A DNA stretch of 64,000 bases from Haemophilus parahaemolyticus (GTDB lineage: Bacteria; Pseudomonadota; Gammaproteobacteria; Enterobacterales; Pasteurellaceae), in the NCBI RefSeq assembly GCF_002015035.1, contig NZ_MUXY01000001.1, positions 311,102-375,101 on the forward strand. The letters are read 5' to 3'. Each line of letters opens with the position of its first letter. Position 1 is the stretch's first letter. Made by a program: the position numbers and the translations under genes. A model generated the notes under the pieces. The model saw only the letters and a list, made by a program, of their open reading frames with translations. It had not been told where the DNA came from and ran no database searches. Shown in pieces: positions 33,320 through 40,792 of the stretch.

Positions 33320-33649
33320 TTACATTGCAAAAGCTGGCATTGCTTGCCATTGATTCGCTACTCGCACGTTCGCTAATGTTTGCTGAAAGCGTTTGTTGTG
33401 GTTGAGTTCCCATAAATCCACGGCAGTTTGTAGGTTCAGCCAAAATTCAGGGCTGGTACTGAACGCTTTCGAGAGTTTAACCGCCATTTCTAAGCTAATG
33501 CGAGTGTTGTTATTGATTAGGCTGCTGGCGGTGTTGCGATGTACGTCAAGAATTTGAGCTAAATCGCCTACTTTTAAGTTAAGTGGTTCTAAAAATTCTT
33601 CTAGTAGGATTTCGCCTACACTGGTTGGTTTGCGTTCTGTAATGTTCAT
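33320..33649 (-). CDS. higA: HigA-type antitoxin
   Basis: 109 residues. XRE helix-turn-helix of the HigA/VapI group: PTSVGEILLEEFLEPLNL, VGDLAQILDVHRNTASSLIN, KLSKAFSTSPEFWLNLQ. Represses its operon and neutralises the partner toxin. Toxin gene is upstream (33659), the HigBA order with toxin first. First of two HigBA pairs in the prophage. Confidence 0.9.
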   Translation of the reverse strand: MNITERKPTSVGEILLEEFLEPLNLKVGDLAQILDVHRNTASSLINNNTRISLEMAVKLSKAFSTSPEFWLNLQTAVDLWELNHNKRFQQTLANVRVANQWQAMPAFAM

Positions 33650-33658
33650 TGTTCGTCC

Positions 33659-33964
33659 TTATAGTGCGTATGTATGCGGATCTAAAAATAAATCGGACAG
33701 TGTGCCGTTTTCAAATTTGAAAATCAGACGGTACTGTTTATTCACTCGAATGGAATAGATTTTATTCTCTTTCGGTTCGAGTAGTTCAAGGTGGTTAGCT
33801 GGTGGCACTCGTAAATCGTTGATGTTTTCGGCTGCGTTGATCATATCCAATTTGCGAGCAAGCACATTGGTTAGGTTCGCAGGAATTTTACTGTGACTTT
33901 CGCCAAATTGGTAAAAGCGGTAGAGATAATCATCACGAAAATGTGAGGCGGTTAGGTTAATCAT
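33659..33964 (-). CDS. higB: HigB-type toxin (RelE superfamily)
   Basis: 101 residues. RelE-like fold with DLRVPPANHLELLEPKENKI, YSIRVNKQYRLIFKFENG and a C-terminal DPHTY, the HigB pattern of mRNA interferases that cut on the ribosome. The antitoxin starts nine bases later. On the minus strand within the rightward early region, so expressed from its own promoter in the lysogen. Confidence 0.88.
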   Translation of the reverse strand: MINLTASHFRDDYLYRFYQFGESHSKIPANLTNVLARKLDMINAAENINDLRVPPANHLELLEPKENKIYSIRVNKQYRLIFKFENGTLSDLFLDPHTYAL

Positions 33965-34061
33965 AGTTTTTCATTGTGGTTGTAGATAACAACATTTTAT
34001 ATTAAACGATTGCACAATGCAATTATGCAGGAGGTAAAAGTGACAAATTATTTTTCCATAC

Positions 34062-34496
34062 CTAGTTAAGGGTTAAGTTAAAGGTCAAGTTAAGGGCTTG
34101 AGCTAAGCGGTCGAGCTTATCAATGCCGCTTTTATACCACGGGTTAAGCAAGCGTTGCATTTCTGCAGGGGAAAAGCCTGCGAGTTTGCCGAGTTCTGTT
34201 TTGCTTAGTTTACGCTTTACGCGTTCGTTGTTGATGAGCATTTTGGCTTCAACCAGCGTAGGCATTAAAACAAGGATTTCGCCTTTTTGGGGCTTTCTAG
34301 GTTCAGGGAAGATTTCTTCATCTTTGATCGCAAATTCCACTGCACCAATGAGGCTTGATTCTAATTCGGCAATGGCTTCAGCTTCTGTATCGCCTTGTAC
34401 GTTGGCAAAGCTATTTTCACTAAATTGAAATGAACCAAGATAGTAAGTTTTGCCATTTTCTTCGAGTTGTTCGAGGGTTGCTGGGTAATAACGCAT
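34062..34496 (-). CDS. hicB: HicB-type antitoxin
   Basis: 144 residues. Degraded-RNase-H HicB domain at the start (MRYYPATLEQLEENGKTYYL, then GDTEAEAIAELESSLIGAVE) and a helix-turn-helix at the end (LSKTELGKLAGFSPAEMQRL). Binds HicA and the hic promoter. The toxin gene is 59 bases upstream, with a hairpin (34532-34551) between that may adjust the ratio of the two products. Confidence 0.88.
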   Translation of the reverse strand: MRYYPATLEQLEENGKTYYLGSFQFSENSFANVQGDTEAEAIAELESSLIGAVEFAIKDEEIFPEPRKPQKGEILVLMPTLVEAKMLINNERVKRKLSKTELGKLAGFSPAEMQRLLNPWYKSGIDKLDRLAQALNLTFNLTLN

Positions 34497-34555
34497 TATT
34501 TTCTCCGTGTTTGGTGATTAAGTGCCTAAATAAGCCCCCTTTCGAGGGCTTGGGA

Positions 34556-34729
34556 TTATTCAATTTCTAACTGCTTTTTGATTTTGCTGACCGTTGCATC
34601 GGCAATATCTTTTGAGCTTCTTGTTAGTTGTGTGTTTTTGCCATTTCGGTATAAGCGGTAATGCTTCGTGCCTTGTTGGATTTCCACACCTTGACTTTGC
34701 AAGTATTTCAGAAATTGTCTGGGTTTCAC
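34556..34729 (-). CDS. hicA: HicA-type toxin, GTG start
   Basis: 57 residues from GTG 34729, with AGGAG before it: KPRQFLKYLQSQGVEIQQGT, KHYRLYRNG, ending KKQLEIE. The double-stranded-RNA-binding-like HicA fold uses the His in GTKHYRL. Short and non-ATG, so easily missed. Order hicA-hicB is typical. The likely operator lies just upstream at 34775-34803. Confidence 0.85.
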   Translation of the reverse strand: MKPRQFLKYLQSQGVEIQQGTKHYRLYRNGKNTQLTRSSKDIADATVSKIKKQLEIE

Positions 34730-34774
34730 TTAATCTCCTGTGTTTGTTTAAGATGGGGTCATTTTATACGCATA

Positions 34775-34803
34775 AGTATAAAAATTCAAGTGTTATTTAT
34801 ACT
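34775..34803 (-). promoter_or_regulatory. Inverted repeat upstream of hicA
   Basis: AGTATAAA (34775-34782) and TTTATACT (34796-34803), in an A/T-rich region 45 bases before hicA. Probable hic promoter/operator. Confidence 0.5.
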
Positions 34804-34829
34804 TTTAAGTAAATCTTTAAGGGGAAAAA

Positions 34830-34994
34830 ATGAACAACAATAACGATCCGTACCGTTGCCCCGCTTGCGGTGCGGTGTTGAAAGATTGGCGGGAATTTAG
34901 CGAGAAATCGGAAATTGACAAAATCAAGCCGTTTGAATGCACGGGGTTCCGCTGTGGGATGCAGTGGAAGGAAGAGGAAATTATCAATGAATAA
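34830..34994 (+). CDS. 54-residue zinc-ribbon phage protein
   Basis: Begins MNNNNDPYRCPACGAVLKDW; two Cys pairs (CPAC and CTGFRC) form a zinc ribbon. GGGG ribosome site; it overlaps the NinG start by eight bases. Similar tiny ribbons accompany ninG in many lambdoid phages. Function unknown. Confidence 0.7.
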   Translation: MNNNNDPYRCPACGAVLKDWREFSEKSEIDKIKPFECTGFRCGMQWKEEEIINE

Positions 34995-35565
34995 ACCACC
35001 CAAACAGCATAAATGTAATGAGTGCGGGGCGTATTACATTAAAAAGCAGTCTACGCAGCAGGTTTGCTCGATGAAGTGTGCAATTGCATACAGCAAGCGG
35101 AAAGCGGAAGAAAAACGCAAAAAACTTGAAAAAGCTGACTGCTTGGAAGCAGGGCGAAGAATACGAGCGAGAAAAGAGGCGTTGAAAAGTCGCTCTGATT
35201 GGCTGAAGGAAGCTCAAAAGGCGTTTAATGAGTTTATTCGGCTACGAGATAAAGATTTGCCGTGTATTTCATGTGGTCGCTATCACGAAGGGCAATATCA
35301 CGCAGGGCATTATCGCAGCGTGGGAGCGTGTCCTGAATTGCGGTTTAATGAGGATAATGTTCACAAACAATGTTCCGCTTGCAACAATCATTTAATCGGG
35401 AACATTTTGGAATATCGTTTGGGGCTGATTGAGAAAATCGGGCTGGAACGGGTGGAATTCTTAGAACGCAAAGACCATCCCCCATTGAAGTTGTCGGTGG
35501 AGGAAATCAAAGAACTGATTAAGGTGTATCGGGCAAAGGTAAGGGGGTTGAAGCAGGATGCGTAG
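34987..35565 (+). CDS. ninG: NinG/Rap recombination nuclease
   Basis: 192 residues from ATG 34987 (MNKPPKQHKCNECGAYY). An N-terminal zinc finger (CNECG...CSMKC), a basic coiled region, then CISCGRYHEGQYHAGHYRSV and CSACNNHL, the NinG pattern. Lambda NinG (Rap) cuts branched recombination intermediates. It lies between the replication genes and Q as in lambda. Confidence 0.93.
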   Translation: MNKPPKQHKCNECGAYYIKKQSTQQVCSMKCAIAYSKRKAEEKRKKLEKADCLEAGRRIRARKEALKSRSDWLKEAQKAFNEFIRLRDKDLPCISCGRYHEGQYHAGHYRSVGACPELRFNEDNVHKQCSACNNHLIGNILEYRLGLIEKIGLERVEFLERKDHPPLKLSVEEIKELIKVYRAKVRGLKQDA

Positions 35566-35947
35566 TTGTGAAAATTTAACGATTGAGGAAATTTTGCAAG
35601 CGTGGGGGAAAAATTGGGCAAAGTGTCGAATTGGAACTGAATATCCGTGCGTTACACCTTCTATTCCGTTTGTGCCTATGTCTTATGTTCCTCGCTATTT
35701 GGACACGCCTTCCGATGAGGTGTATTTGTTGATTGATGAGTTTATGCGATGGCTAAAGAAGCATAAGCCAGATTATGCGTTGGTATTAGATCATAAATTT
35801 GTAGCTCGTATGGAAGATAACGATGCGGTGCGTGATTTGAAGTATCGGATTAAGTACGGCACTTATTGTAGTTATATTCGATACTCAAAGCATATGGTAA
35901 GTGGCTTTTTAGTTGCAAAGGGCGTGAATTTCAAAATAAGTGATTGA
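35558..35947 (+). CDS. Late antitermination protein, Q-like
   Basis: 129 residues (MRSCENLTIEEILQAWGKNW...). Similar small proteins precede lysis genes in lambdoid phages and match the Q antiterminator family by size and place (FMRWLKKHKPDYALVLDHKF). The strongest support is context: a consensus promoter overlaps its stop codon, and a strong terminator stands before the holin gene, the PR'-tR' layout that Q acts on. Confidence 0.72.
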   Translation: MRSCENLTIEEILQAWGKNWAKCRIGTEYPCVTPSIPFVPMSYVPRYLDTPSDEVYLLIDEFMRWLKKHKPDYALVLDHKFVARMEDNDAVRDLKYRIKYGTYCSYIRYSKHMVSGFLVAKGVNFKISD

Positions 35948-35972
35948 CGCCGTTAACGATAAAGTATATATT
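35944..35972 (+). promoter_or_regulatory. Late promoter PR'
   Basis: TTGACG (35944-35949), 17 bases, TATATT (35967-35972). It overlaps the end of the Q-like gene and is followed 50 bases later by a terminator, the usual site of Q loading. Confidence 0.8.
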
Positions 35973-36023
35973 TGTAATATCTTGCGATATTAGCAAGCGT
36001 AAACGCAATAAATGAATTTTACA

Positions 36024-36056
36024 GCCCTGATTGGTTTTCCAGTCGGGGCTTTTTTA
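36024..36056 (+). terminator. Terminator tR' before the lysis genes
   Basis: GCCCTGATTGG (36024-36034), TTTT loop, CCAGTCGGGGC (36039-36049), T-run. It would block late transcription unless Q is present. Confidence 0.85.
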
Positions 36057-36079
36057 TTGCCTCGAAAACGGGGTGGAGT

Positions 36080-36334
36080 ATGAAATCAATGTTTAAAGAC
36101 CCAGGAAATCAAAGTTATCTTTGGTCGGGTTTTTCTGGGCTGCTTGCGTGGTTGGGCGATCAGAATAACCTGATGTTGCTCAGTATCACAATTGGTATTA
36201 TCACAGCGGTGGTGAATGCGTATTCAAAATGTGCTGAAGGCAGAATGTTAAAACGCGAAGATGAGCGAAAAGAAGAATTGCACCAAGTTAGAATGGCTTG
36301 CTTAAGAAAGGGGTTAGATGATGAAGTTACCTAA
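36080..36334 (+). CDS. Phage holin
   Basis: 84 residues with two membrane segments (about 12-27, rich in Trp/Leu, and 31-48) and a charged C-terminus (KREDERKEELHQ). Followed, with 17 bases of overlap, by the endolysin gene. Times lysis by opening or depolarising the inner membrane. Assignment rests on topology and position. Confidence 0.75.
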   Translation: MKSMFKDPGNQSYLWSGFSGLLAWLGDQNNLMLLSITIGIITAVVNAYSKCAEGRMLKREDERKEELHQVRMACLRKGLDDEVT

Positions 36335-36875
36335 AACAAGAACCGCTTTAGGATTCGGCACGGGTGTCTGTTCTGTGGGGGCGATTATTCCGTTATTGTT
36401 TGCCAATTTTGGCGGTGAAATTCGCACCTCTAAGCAAGGTTTGGAAATTATTGGCGATGCAGAAGGGTGTAGACGAGACCCGTATCAATGCCTAGCGGAT
36501 GTACTTACGGTGGGGATTGGTTCAACAGCAGCAAGCGGTGAGAAAATCGATCCAAAACACAGATATTCTGATTTGGAAATTGCCGAGCGTTGGAAGAACG
36601 ATGTTGTGATTGCCGAGCAATGTGTGAATAAATATGGCAATGGTAAACAGCTACCACAATCGGTATTTGATGCTGCAGTGTCGATTACCTTTAATGTAGG
36701 TTGCGGTGCAGTAAGTAGGTCCACGATGTTTAAGCATTTACAAACAGGCAATTACAAGCAAGCGTGCAATGAGTTTCCTCGTTGGGTCTATGCTGGCGGG
36801 CGTAAGCTACCTGGTTTAGCTGCACGCCGTGAGAAAGAGAAAGCACTATGTTTAGCCGATTTAACGTCGCGTTAA
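36318..36875 (+). CDS. Endolysin, SAR-type lysozyme (GH24)
   Basis: 185 residues. An N-terminal uncleaved anchor (ALGFGTGVCSVGAIIPLLFA) precedes the lysozyme domain with catalytic Glu in GDAEGCRRDPYQ, then DVLTVGIGST and a C-terminal RWVYAGGRKLPGLAARRE. Cys residues near the active site suggest disulfide control as in P1 Lyz or R21. Two adjacent ATGs (36318, 36321) are equally possible. It lies in the lysis cassette. Confidence 0.9.
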   Translation: MMKLPKTRTALGFGTGVCSVGAIIPLLFANFGGEIRTSKQGLEIIGDAEGCRRDPYQCLADVLTVGIGSTAASGEKIDPKHRYSDLEIAERWKNDVVIAEQCVNKYGNGKQLPQSVFDAAVSITFNVGCGAVSRSTMFKHLQTGNYKQACNEFPRWVYAGGRKLPGLAARREKEKALCLADLTSR

Positions 36876-37189
36876 CCGCAGTGATTTTGGGCTTGTGTGT
36901 TGGGTTATGGGGTCAGCATCAGACGGTATTACACTTAAGAGCCGAAAACCTCACACAAGCCCAAACGATTGTTGAGCAAGAACAAGCGAATGCCAATCTC
37001 ACCATTCAACTGGAACAAGAGATTGAAGCGGTCAGACATCAGCAAGTGATGACAATTGAGTTACGCAAACAAGCAGAGGTAAAACGTGAAAGCATTAAAA
37101 CGATTTTGGTTAAAGAGCCGTGTGCTCGTGTGCCTATGCCTCGTGCTGCTATTGAGCAGCTGCAGTCAAAGAGTAACAATAAAGACTGA
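36848..37189 (+). CDS. Rz-like inner-membrane spanin
   Basis: 113 residues: one N-terminal membrane helix (VALTAVILGLCVGLWG), then a long Gln/Glu-rich coiled coil, ending in a basic/polar tail. Overlaps the endolysin end by 28 bases. With Rz1 it spans the periplasm and fuses the membranes in the last step of lysis. Confidence 0.85.
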   Translation: MFSRFNVALTAVILGLCVGLWGQHQTVLHLRAENLTQAQTIVEQEQANANLTIQLEQEIEAVRHQQVMTIELRKQAEVKRESIKTILVKEPCARVPMPRAAIEQLQSKSNNKD

Positions 37190-37367
37190 GTACTTAGCAC
37201 CACCACAAGCCTATTTAATTCCTTGCACGCAAACAGCGTTTACAGGCGAGACTTACGGAGATGCAATAGATTACCTGGTTGTAGTAATGAGCGAGCGGGA
37301 TTTGTGTGCGGCCCAGGTGGATAATATTCGTAAATGGATTGAGATTAGCCGCAGCAATTTAAAATAA
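37086..37367 (+). CDS. Rz1-like outer-membrane spanin lipoprotein
   Basis: 93 residues. Signal with lipobox LLLSSC at about residue 26. It starts inside Rz in another frame (104 bases of overlap), the classical Rz/Rz1 nesting, but is longer than lambda Rz1. The mature part has PPQAYLIPCTQ and a C-terminal helix. Confidence 0.85.
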   Translation: MKALKRFWLKSRVLVCLCLVLLLSSCSQRVTIKTEYLAPPQAYLIPCTQTAFTGETYGDAIDYLVVVMSERDLCAAQVDNIRKWIEISRSNLK

Positions 37368-37445
37368 TTTCAGTTTGTCTATTTGTTAGGACTAAATAGC
37401 CCGATCAGACATTGATGAAAATTTATTAACCCAACAAATGTAATA

Positions 37446-37480
37446 AACCCTGCGAAAGGTGCGAACTTTCGGGGTTTTTT
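37446..37480 (+). terminator. Terminator downstream of the lysis cassette
   Basis: CGAAAG (37453-37458) and CTTTCG (37466-37471), extended by ACCC/GGGT, then TTTTTT. Confidence 0.7.
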
Positions 37481-37518
37481 CATATCCACTTACTCTACCT
37501 AAGAGGATATAAATTTGA

Positions 37519-37677
37519 ATGAATTTTAACATATTTGAGGAGATACGCAAAATGTTAGAAATAATCGACCGCTCGGAAAAAGCCCGCAAATTCGCTTATT
37601 GTGTCGTTATTCTTGCGTTCGTCTTTGGTATGGCTTGGGCATTGCCAAGCATTATTACTGCAATTCGTTGGTGGTAG
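37519..37677 (+). CDS. 52-residue single-span membrane protein, WW family copy 1
   Basis: Starts MNFNIFEEIRKMLEIIDRSE, then a membrane helix (CVVILAFVFGMAWALPSII) and the end AIRWW. A second gene at 47369 encodes a similar protein (MN-aromatic, E-I/V-RKML, one helix, AIKWW), which supports this ATG over the internal one at 37552. AGAGGA ribosome site. Both copies follow a strong terminator inside the late region. Function unknown. Confidence 0.65.
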   Translation: MNFNIFEEIRKMLEIIDRSEKARKFAYCVVILAFVFGMAWALPSIITAIRWW

Positions 37678-37701
37678 GTAAGAAAAAAGCCCAATAAGGG
37701 C

Positions 37702-37959
37702 TTATTCTGATTTTTCTGCTTGCAAGTTTTTAATTAGTTCTTCAAGGGTGAATTGAACGGTATAAGGATGTGGACGATAGCGTTCATCTGTTTGTGGGTC
37801 ACGCATATAATTTCTTAATGTTCCGCGACTTAAACCGAGCATATAGTCAATTTTTGCGAGTGAGAAACCTGTTTTATTTTGAATGATAGCAATAAGCCCC
37901 GAAATATATTCAGGGCTAGGGTTATAAAATTCTTTTGCGTTGGGTTTTAAATTGTCCAT
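37702..37959 (-). CDS. Small helix-turn-helix protein, tandem paralogue A
   Basis: 85 residues. A helix-turn-helix around residues 30-55 (FSLAKIDYMLGLSRGTLRNY), ending HPYTVQFTLEELIKNLQ. About half its residues match the next gene upstream (37961), including the first eight and the PYxVQFTLE tail, so the pair arose by tandem duplication. It lies two bases after its twin in a leftward three-gene unit inserted between lysis and packaging genes. Confidence 0.75.
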   Translation of the reverse strand: MDNLKPNAKEFYNPSPEYISGLIAIIQNKTGFSLAKIDYMLGLSRGTLRNYMRDPQTDERYRPHPYTVQFTLEELIKNLQAEKSE

Positions 37960-37960
37960 T

Positions 37961-38197
37961 TTAATCCTTTAAGCTTTTTAAGAGCACTTCTAGAGTAAAC
38001 TGTACTGCGTATGGGCAAGGCGTAAAGCGTTGATCTGTTTCTTCACGTAGGTAATTGTATATTGTACTGCGATTAACGCCGAGCCGTTTGGCAATTTGTG
38101 ATGTAGACATGTGTTGTTGAAGCTCGGTCAAAAGCCGCGAAATATATTCGCGGCTAGGGTTGTGGTAGATTTCTGCGTTGGGTTTTAAATTGTCCAT
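37961..38197 (-). CDS. Small helix-turn-helix protein, tandem paralogue B
   Basis: 78 residues: MDNLKPNAEIYHNPSREYIS, then a clear helix-turn-helix (MSTSQIAKRLGVNRSTIYNY), ending PYAVQFTLEVLLKSL. Paralogue of the gene at 37702. Starts within the end of the gene at 38185 (13 bases overlap). Likely a regulator of the small operon. Confidence 0.75.
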   Translation of the reverse strand: MDNLKPNAEIYHNPSREYISRLLTELQQHMSTSQIAKRLGVNRSTIYNYLREETDQRFTPCPYAVQFTLEVLLKSLKD

Positions 38198-38580
38198 TGT
38201 GCTTGGTTGTACTCTTCAGATCGTTGAAGTGCCTCTTTTTTAACTGCTTCAATGAATGCTTTTTCTATTGAGCCGTCCCAGAGTGGCATTTCACAGGTGT
38301 TATATGCGTAAGCATCGCAGATTTTATAAAGTGCAATGCCAGTAAGCCAGTATTTATAATTAAAGCCGAATTTAAACTTTTCAATCAACAATGCGTTGTC
38401 ATTATATCTTCTGTTATATGATTTGATGTTTGCATTCATTAAGCGTTTTGCGATTTCTGCAGCATCATTTTTATTGTTGATTTGATAATAGTTATTTTTG
38501 AACCAAAAGCCTAGTTTGCAGTATTCTGCATATTGAACAATGGCATTGATGTGGTTGTTGCTTAAAATCATTACTGACAT
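38185..38580 (-). CDS. Phage accessory protein of unknown function
   Basis: 131 residues, rich in Asn, Tyr and Lys and with lower GC than its neighbours, which suggests late acquisition. Segments INAIVQYAEYCKLGFWFKNN and WLTGIALYKICDAYAY are helical and aromatic. No family recognised. First gene of the leftward unit with the two HTH paralogues; a divergent intergenic region of 140 bases separates it from the packaging genes. Confidence 0.6.
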   Translation of the reverse strand: MSVMILSNNHINAIVQYAEYCKLGFWFKNNYYQINNKNDAAEIAKRLMNANIKSYNRRYNDNALLIEKFKFGFNYKYWLTGIALYKICDAYAYNTCEMPLWDGSIEKAFIEAVKKEALQRSEEYNQAQWTI

Positions 38581-38723
38581 AATCTTTTCCTTATTTGATA
38601 AGTTAGCGTGTGAATATCTAACAAGCCCTATTGCTTGTTGATGTGGCTATTATAGTACTTTATGTTGTCATTGCAAACATTTTTTGCTAAAATAATCTCA
38701 AATTTTTAATATAAGGTAAAAAT

Positions 38724-39155
38724 ATGAAAGCGTTATCTGTAAGACAACCTTGGGCACATTTAATCGCTAATGGTGAGAAAACGATAGAGGTAAGAAGTTG
38801 GCAAACTGATTTATTAGCGGAAATCAATTTAGAGCTTGGTGTTTCGTTTGATGATATGGGTTTTGACCGTTTGGATGTTGATTTATTATTTGATGGAGAT
38901 AGTCGTTTCAGTGAGTTGTTTGAAGATGATCCAGAAGTTAAAGAGACGAAAGCATCCCTCGACGAGATTAAGGCTCACCGTAAAGAGAGTACGGAAAAAT
39001 TAAAAGAGGCTAACTCTGCGGAGTTCTATTTTGTTGTGGTGTGTAAAGACGAAAAAGAAAAGCGAGAATTGCTCAAAAGTATGAAAATTCCTGCTCACGA
39101 AAGTTGGGTAAGTGCAGCTGCATTGCAAGGATTGAAGCGAGGTTCTGATGGCTGA
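38724..39155 (+). CDS. Apparent fusion: ASCH-like N-terminus joined to ParB-like phage protein C-terminus
   Basis: 143 residues. The first 29 (MKALSVRQPWAHLIANGEKT, then IEVRSWQTD) are the start of an ASCH domain, but the rest of that domain is missing. From residue 30 (LLAEINLELGVSFDDMGFDR, then DDPEVKETKASLDEIKAHRK) it looks like the C-terminal part of the ParB/methylase-type proteins that often precede phage terminases. The join is in frame, consistent with a deletion. Its end overlaps terS by eight bases. Confidence 0.6.
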   Translation: MKALSVRQPWAHLIANGEKTIEVRSWQTDLLAEINLELGVSFDDMGFDRLDVDLLFDGDSRFSELFEDDPEVKETKASLDEIKAHRKESTEKLKEANSAEFYFVVVCKDEKEKRELLKSMKIPAHESWVSAAALQGLKRGSDG

Positions 39156-39552
39156 TAAGAAAAATAAAGGTGGTCGTCCTGCAACGGTTTTAAATGATGA
39201 TCAACTTGCTCAAGTAGAAGCATTAGCATCATTTCTTACTTTAGACCAGATAGCAGATTATTTCTGCATTGGTAGAACTACATTTCATCGTATTATGGAA
39301 CGACAAGAAGAGGTTTCGGTACGCTATAAAAAAGGGCGAACAAATGCGATCGGTACGGTTGCAAAATCTCTCATTCAACAAGCTCGTGAAGGCAATATTA
39401 CTGCTCAGATTTTTTACTTAAAAACACAAGGCGGTTGGAAAGAAGGTAATCAACTTGAAATTGAAGTAAAAAAAGAACAAAAACTACCATCACTATCGGA
39501 GTTATTTGGCGATGCGACAGAAACTAAATCCGATACTACAACCGCTAATTAG
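39148..39552 (+). CDS. Terminase small subunit
   Basis: 134 residues. Helix-turn-helix in the first half ([20 protein letters not shown]) for packaging-site recognition, followed by [32 protein letters not shown] helices typical of TerS, and a TerL-binding tail. Overlaps both neighbours. Confidence 0.88.
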   Translation: MADKKNKGGRPATVLNDDQLAQVEALASFLTLDQIADYFCIGRTTFHRIMERQEEVSVRYKKGRTNAIGTVAKSLIQQAREGNITAQIFYLKTQGGWKEGNQLEIEVKKEQKLPSLSELFGDATETKSDTTTAN

Positions 39553-40783
39553 CCCATTTCGCTATAAGGTGCTTTATGGTGGGCGTGAGTTGCAAAATTC
39601 GATGAGTGATTCGGTGATTAAGTTGATTGCGGACACGATCGAAGATTTAGGTTATTTGGCTGATTTTGAAGTACAACGCAATGCGATTTATTGCTTGAAA
39701 ACGGGTGCTGAATTTATGTTTTATGGCATCAAAAATAACCCGAACAAAATTAAATCACTTGAGGGGATTGATTTAGTTTGGATTGAAGAAGCCGAAAACG
39801 TCTCTGATGAAAGTTGGAATATCTTGATCCCAACTATTCGTAAAGAGGGTTCTGAAATTTGGATTACGTTTAACCCGAAAAACTTGCTTGATCCAACTTA
39901 CCAACGGTTTGTGATTAACCCTCCACATAATGCCTTTATCCAGAAGGTCAATTTTACTGAAAACCCCTACTTTCCCGAAACATTGCGGCTTGAGATGGAA
40001 AGCTGCAAAGAGCGAGATTTTGAGCTTTACCGTCATATTTGGCTTGGCGAGCCTGTTGCAGACAGTGATTTGGCAATTATTAAGCCTGTTTGGATTGAAT
40101 GTGCTGTTGATGCTCACAAACGTTTGAACTTTACCGCAAGCGGTCGAAAAATTGTGGGCTTTGACGTTGCCGATGATGGGGCTGATGCGAATGCTATCTG
40201 TTTTGCACACGGTTCTGTGGTGCTTGGTTTAGAGGAGTGGCGGGGCGAAGATGTGATTAAATCCGCATTACGCACCCATTCAAAAGCAGTGGAATGGCAA
40301 GCAGATGAGATTGTTTTCGACTCTATCGGTGTGGGGGCAGGTGTGAAAGCAAAATACCGAGAAATTGAGACGAATCAGATCAACTGTATCGGTTTTAATG
40401 CGGGTGCTGCGGTGTTTAACCCTGATTCCTTTTACACACAAGGCAAGAAAAACGGCGATATGTTCGCCAATATTAAAGCACAAGCATGGTGGCAATTACG
40501 AGACCGTTTTTATAAGACCTATCGTGCGATCAAATATGGTGATGTTTATCCCGTTGATGAAATGATTTCACTCAGTAGCGATATACCTGACTTGGACTAT
40601 TTAAAAGCAGAACTCTCTCGCCCTCGCGTAGATTACGATAATAACGGCAAAGTACGGGTAGAAAGTAAGAAAGATATGCGTAAGCGTGGCATTCCGTCGC
40701 CGAATAAAGCGGATGCACTTGTAATGTGCTTTGCCCCAATTAGACGTGATGTGCTCAAACAAACCGCCCTCAAACTCTATTAA
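39512..40783 (+). CDS. Terminase large subunit lacking the Walker A segment
   Basis: 423 residues from ATG 39512. Related terminases read [13 protein letters not shown]...[11 protein letters not shown]; here FRYKVLYGG is followed directly by [11 protein letters not shown], so about 30 residues with the P-loop are gone (junction near 39570-39590). The rest is intact: Walker [11 protein letters not shown], coupling motif FNPKN, and nuclease acids ([27 protein letters not shown]). The protein could keep nuclease residues but should not hydrolyse ATP or package DNA. Confidence 0.88.
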   Translation: MRQKLNPILQPLISPFRYKVLYGGRELQNSMSDSVIKLIADTIEDLGYLADFEVQRNAIYCLKTGAEFMFYGIKNNPNKIKSLEGIDLVWIEEAENVSDESWNILIPTIRKEGSEIWITFNPKNLLDPTYQRFVINPPHNAFIQKVNFTENPYFPETLRLEMESCKERDFELYRHIWLGEPVADSDLAIIKPVWIECAVDAHKRLNFTASGRKIVGFDVADDGADANAICFAHGSVVLGLEEWRGEDVIKSALRTHSKAVEWQADEIVFDSIGVGAGVKAKYREIETNQINCIGFNAGAAVFNPDSFYTQGKKNGDMFANIKAQAWWQLRDRFYKTYRAIKYGDVYPVDEMISLSSDIPDLDYLKAELSRPRVDYDNNGKVRVESKKDMRKRGIPSPNKADALVMCFAPIRRDVLKQTALKLY

Positions 40784-40792
40784 GGATTCACT

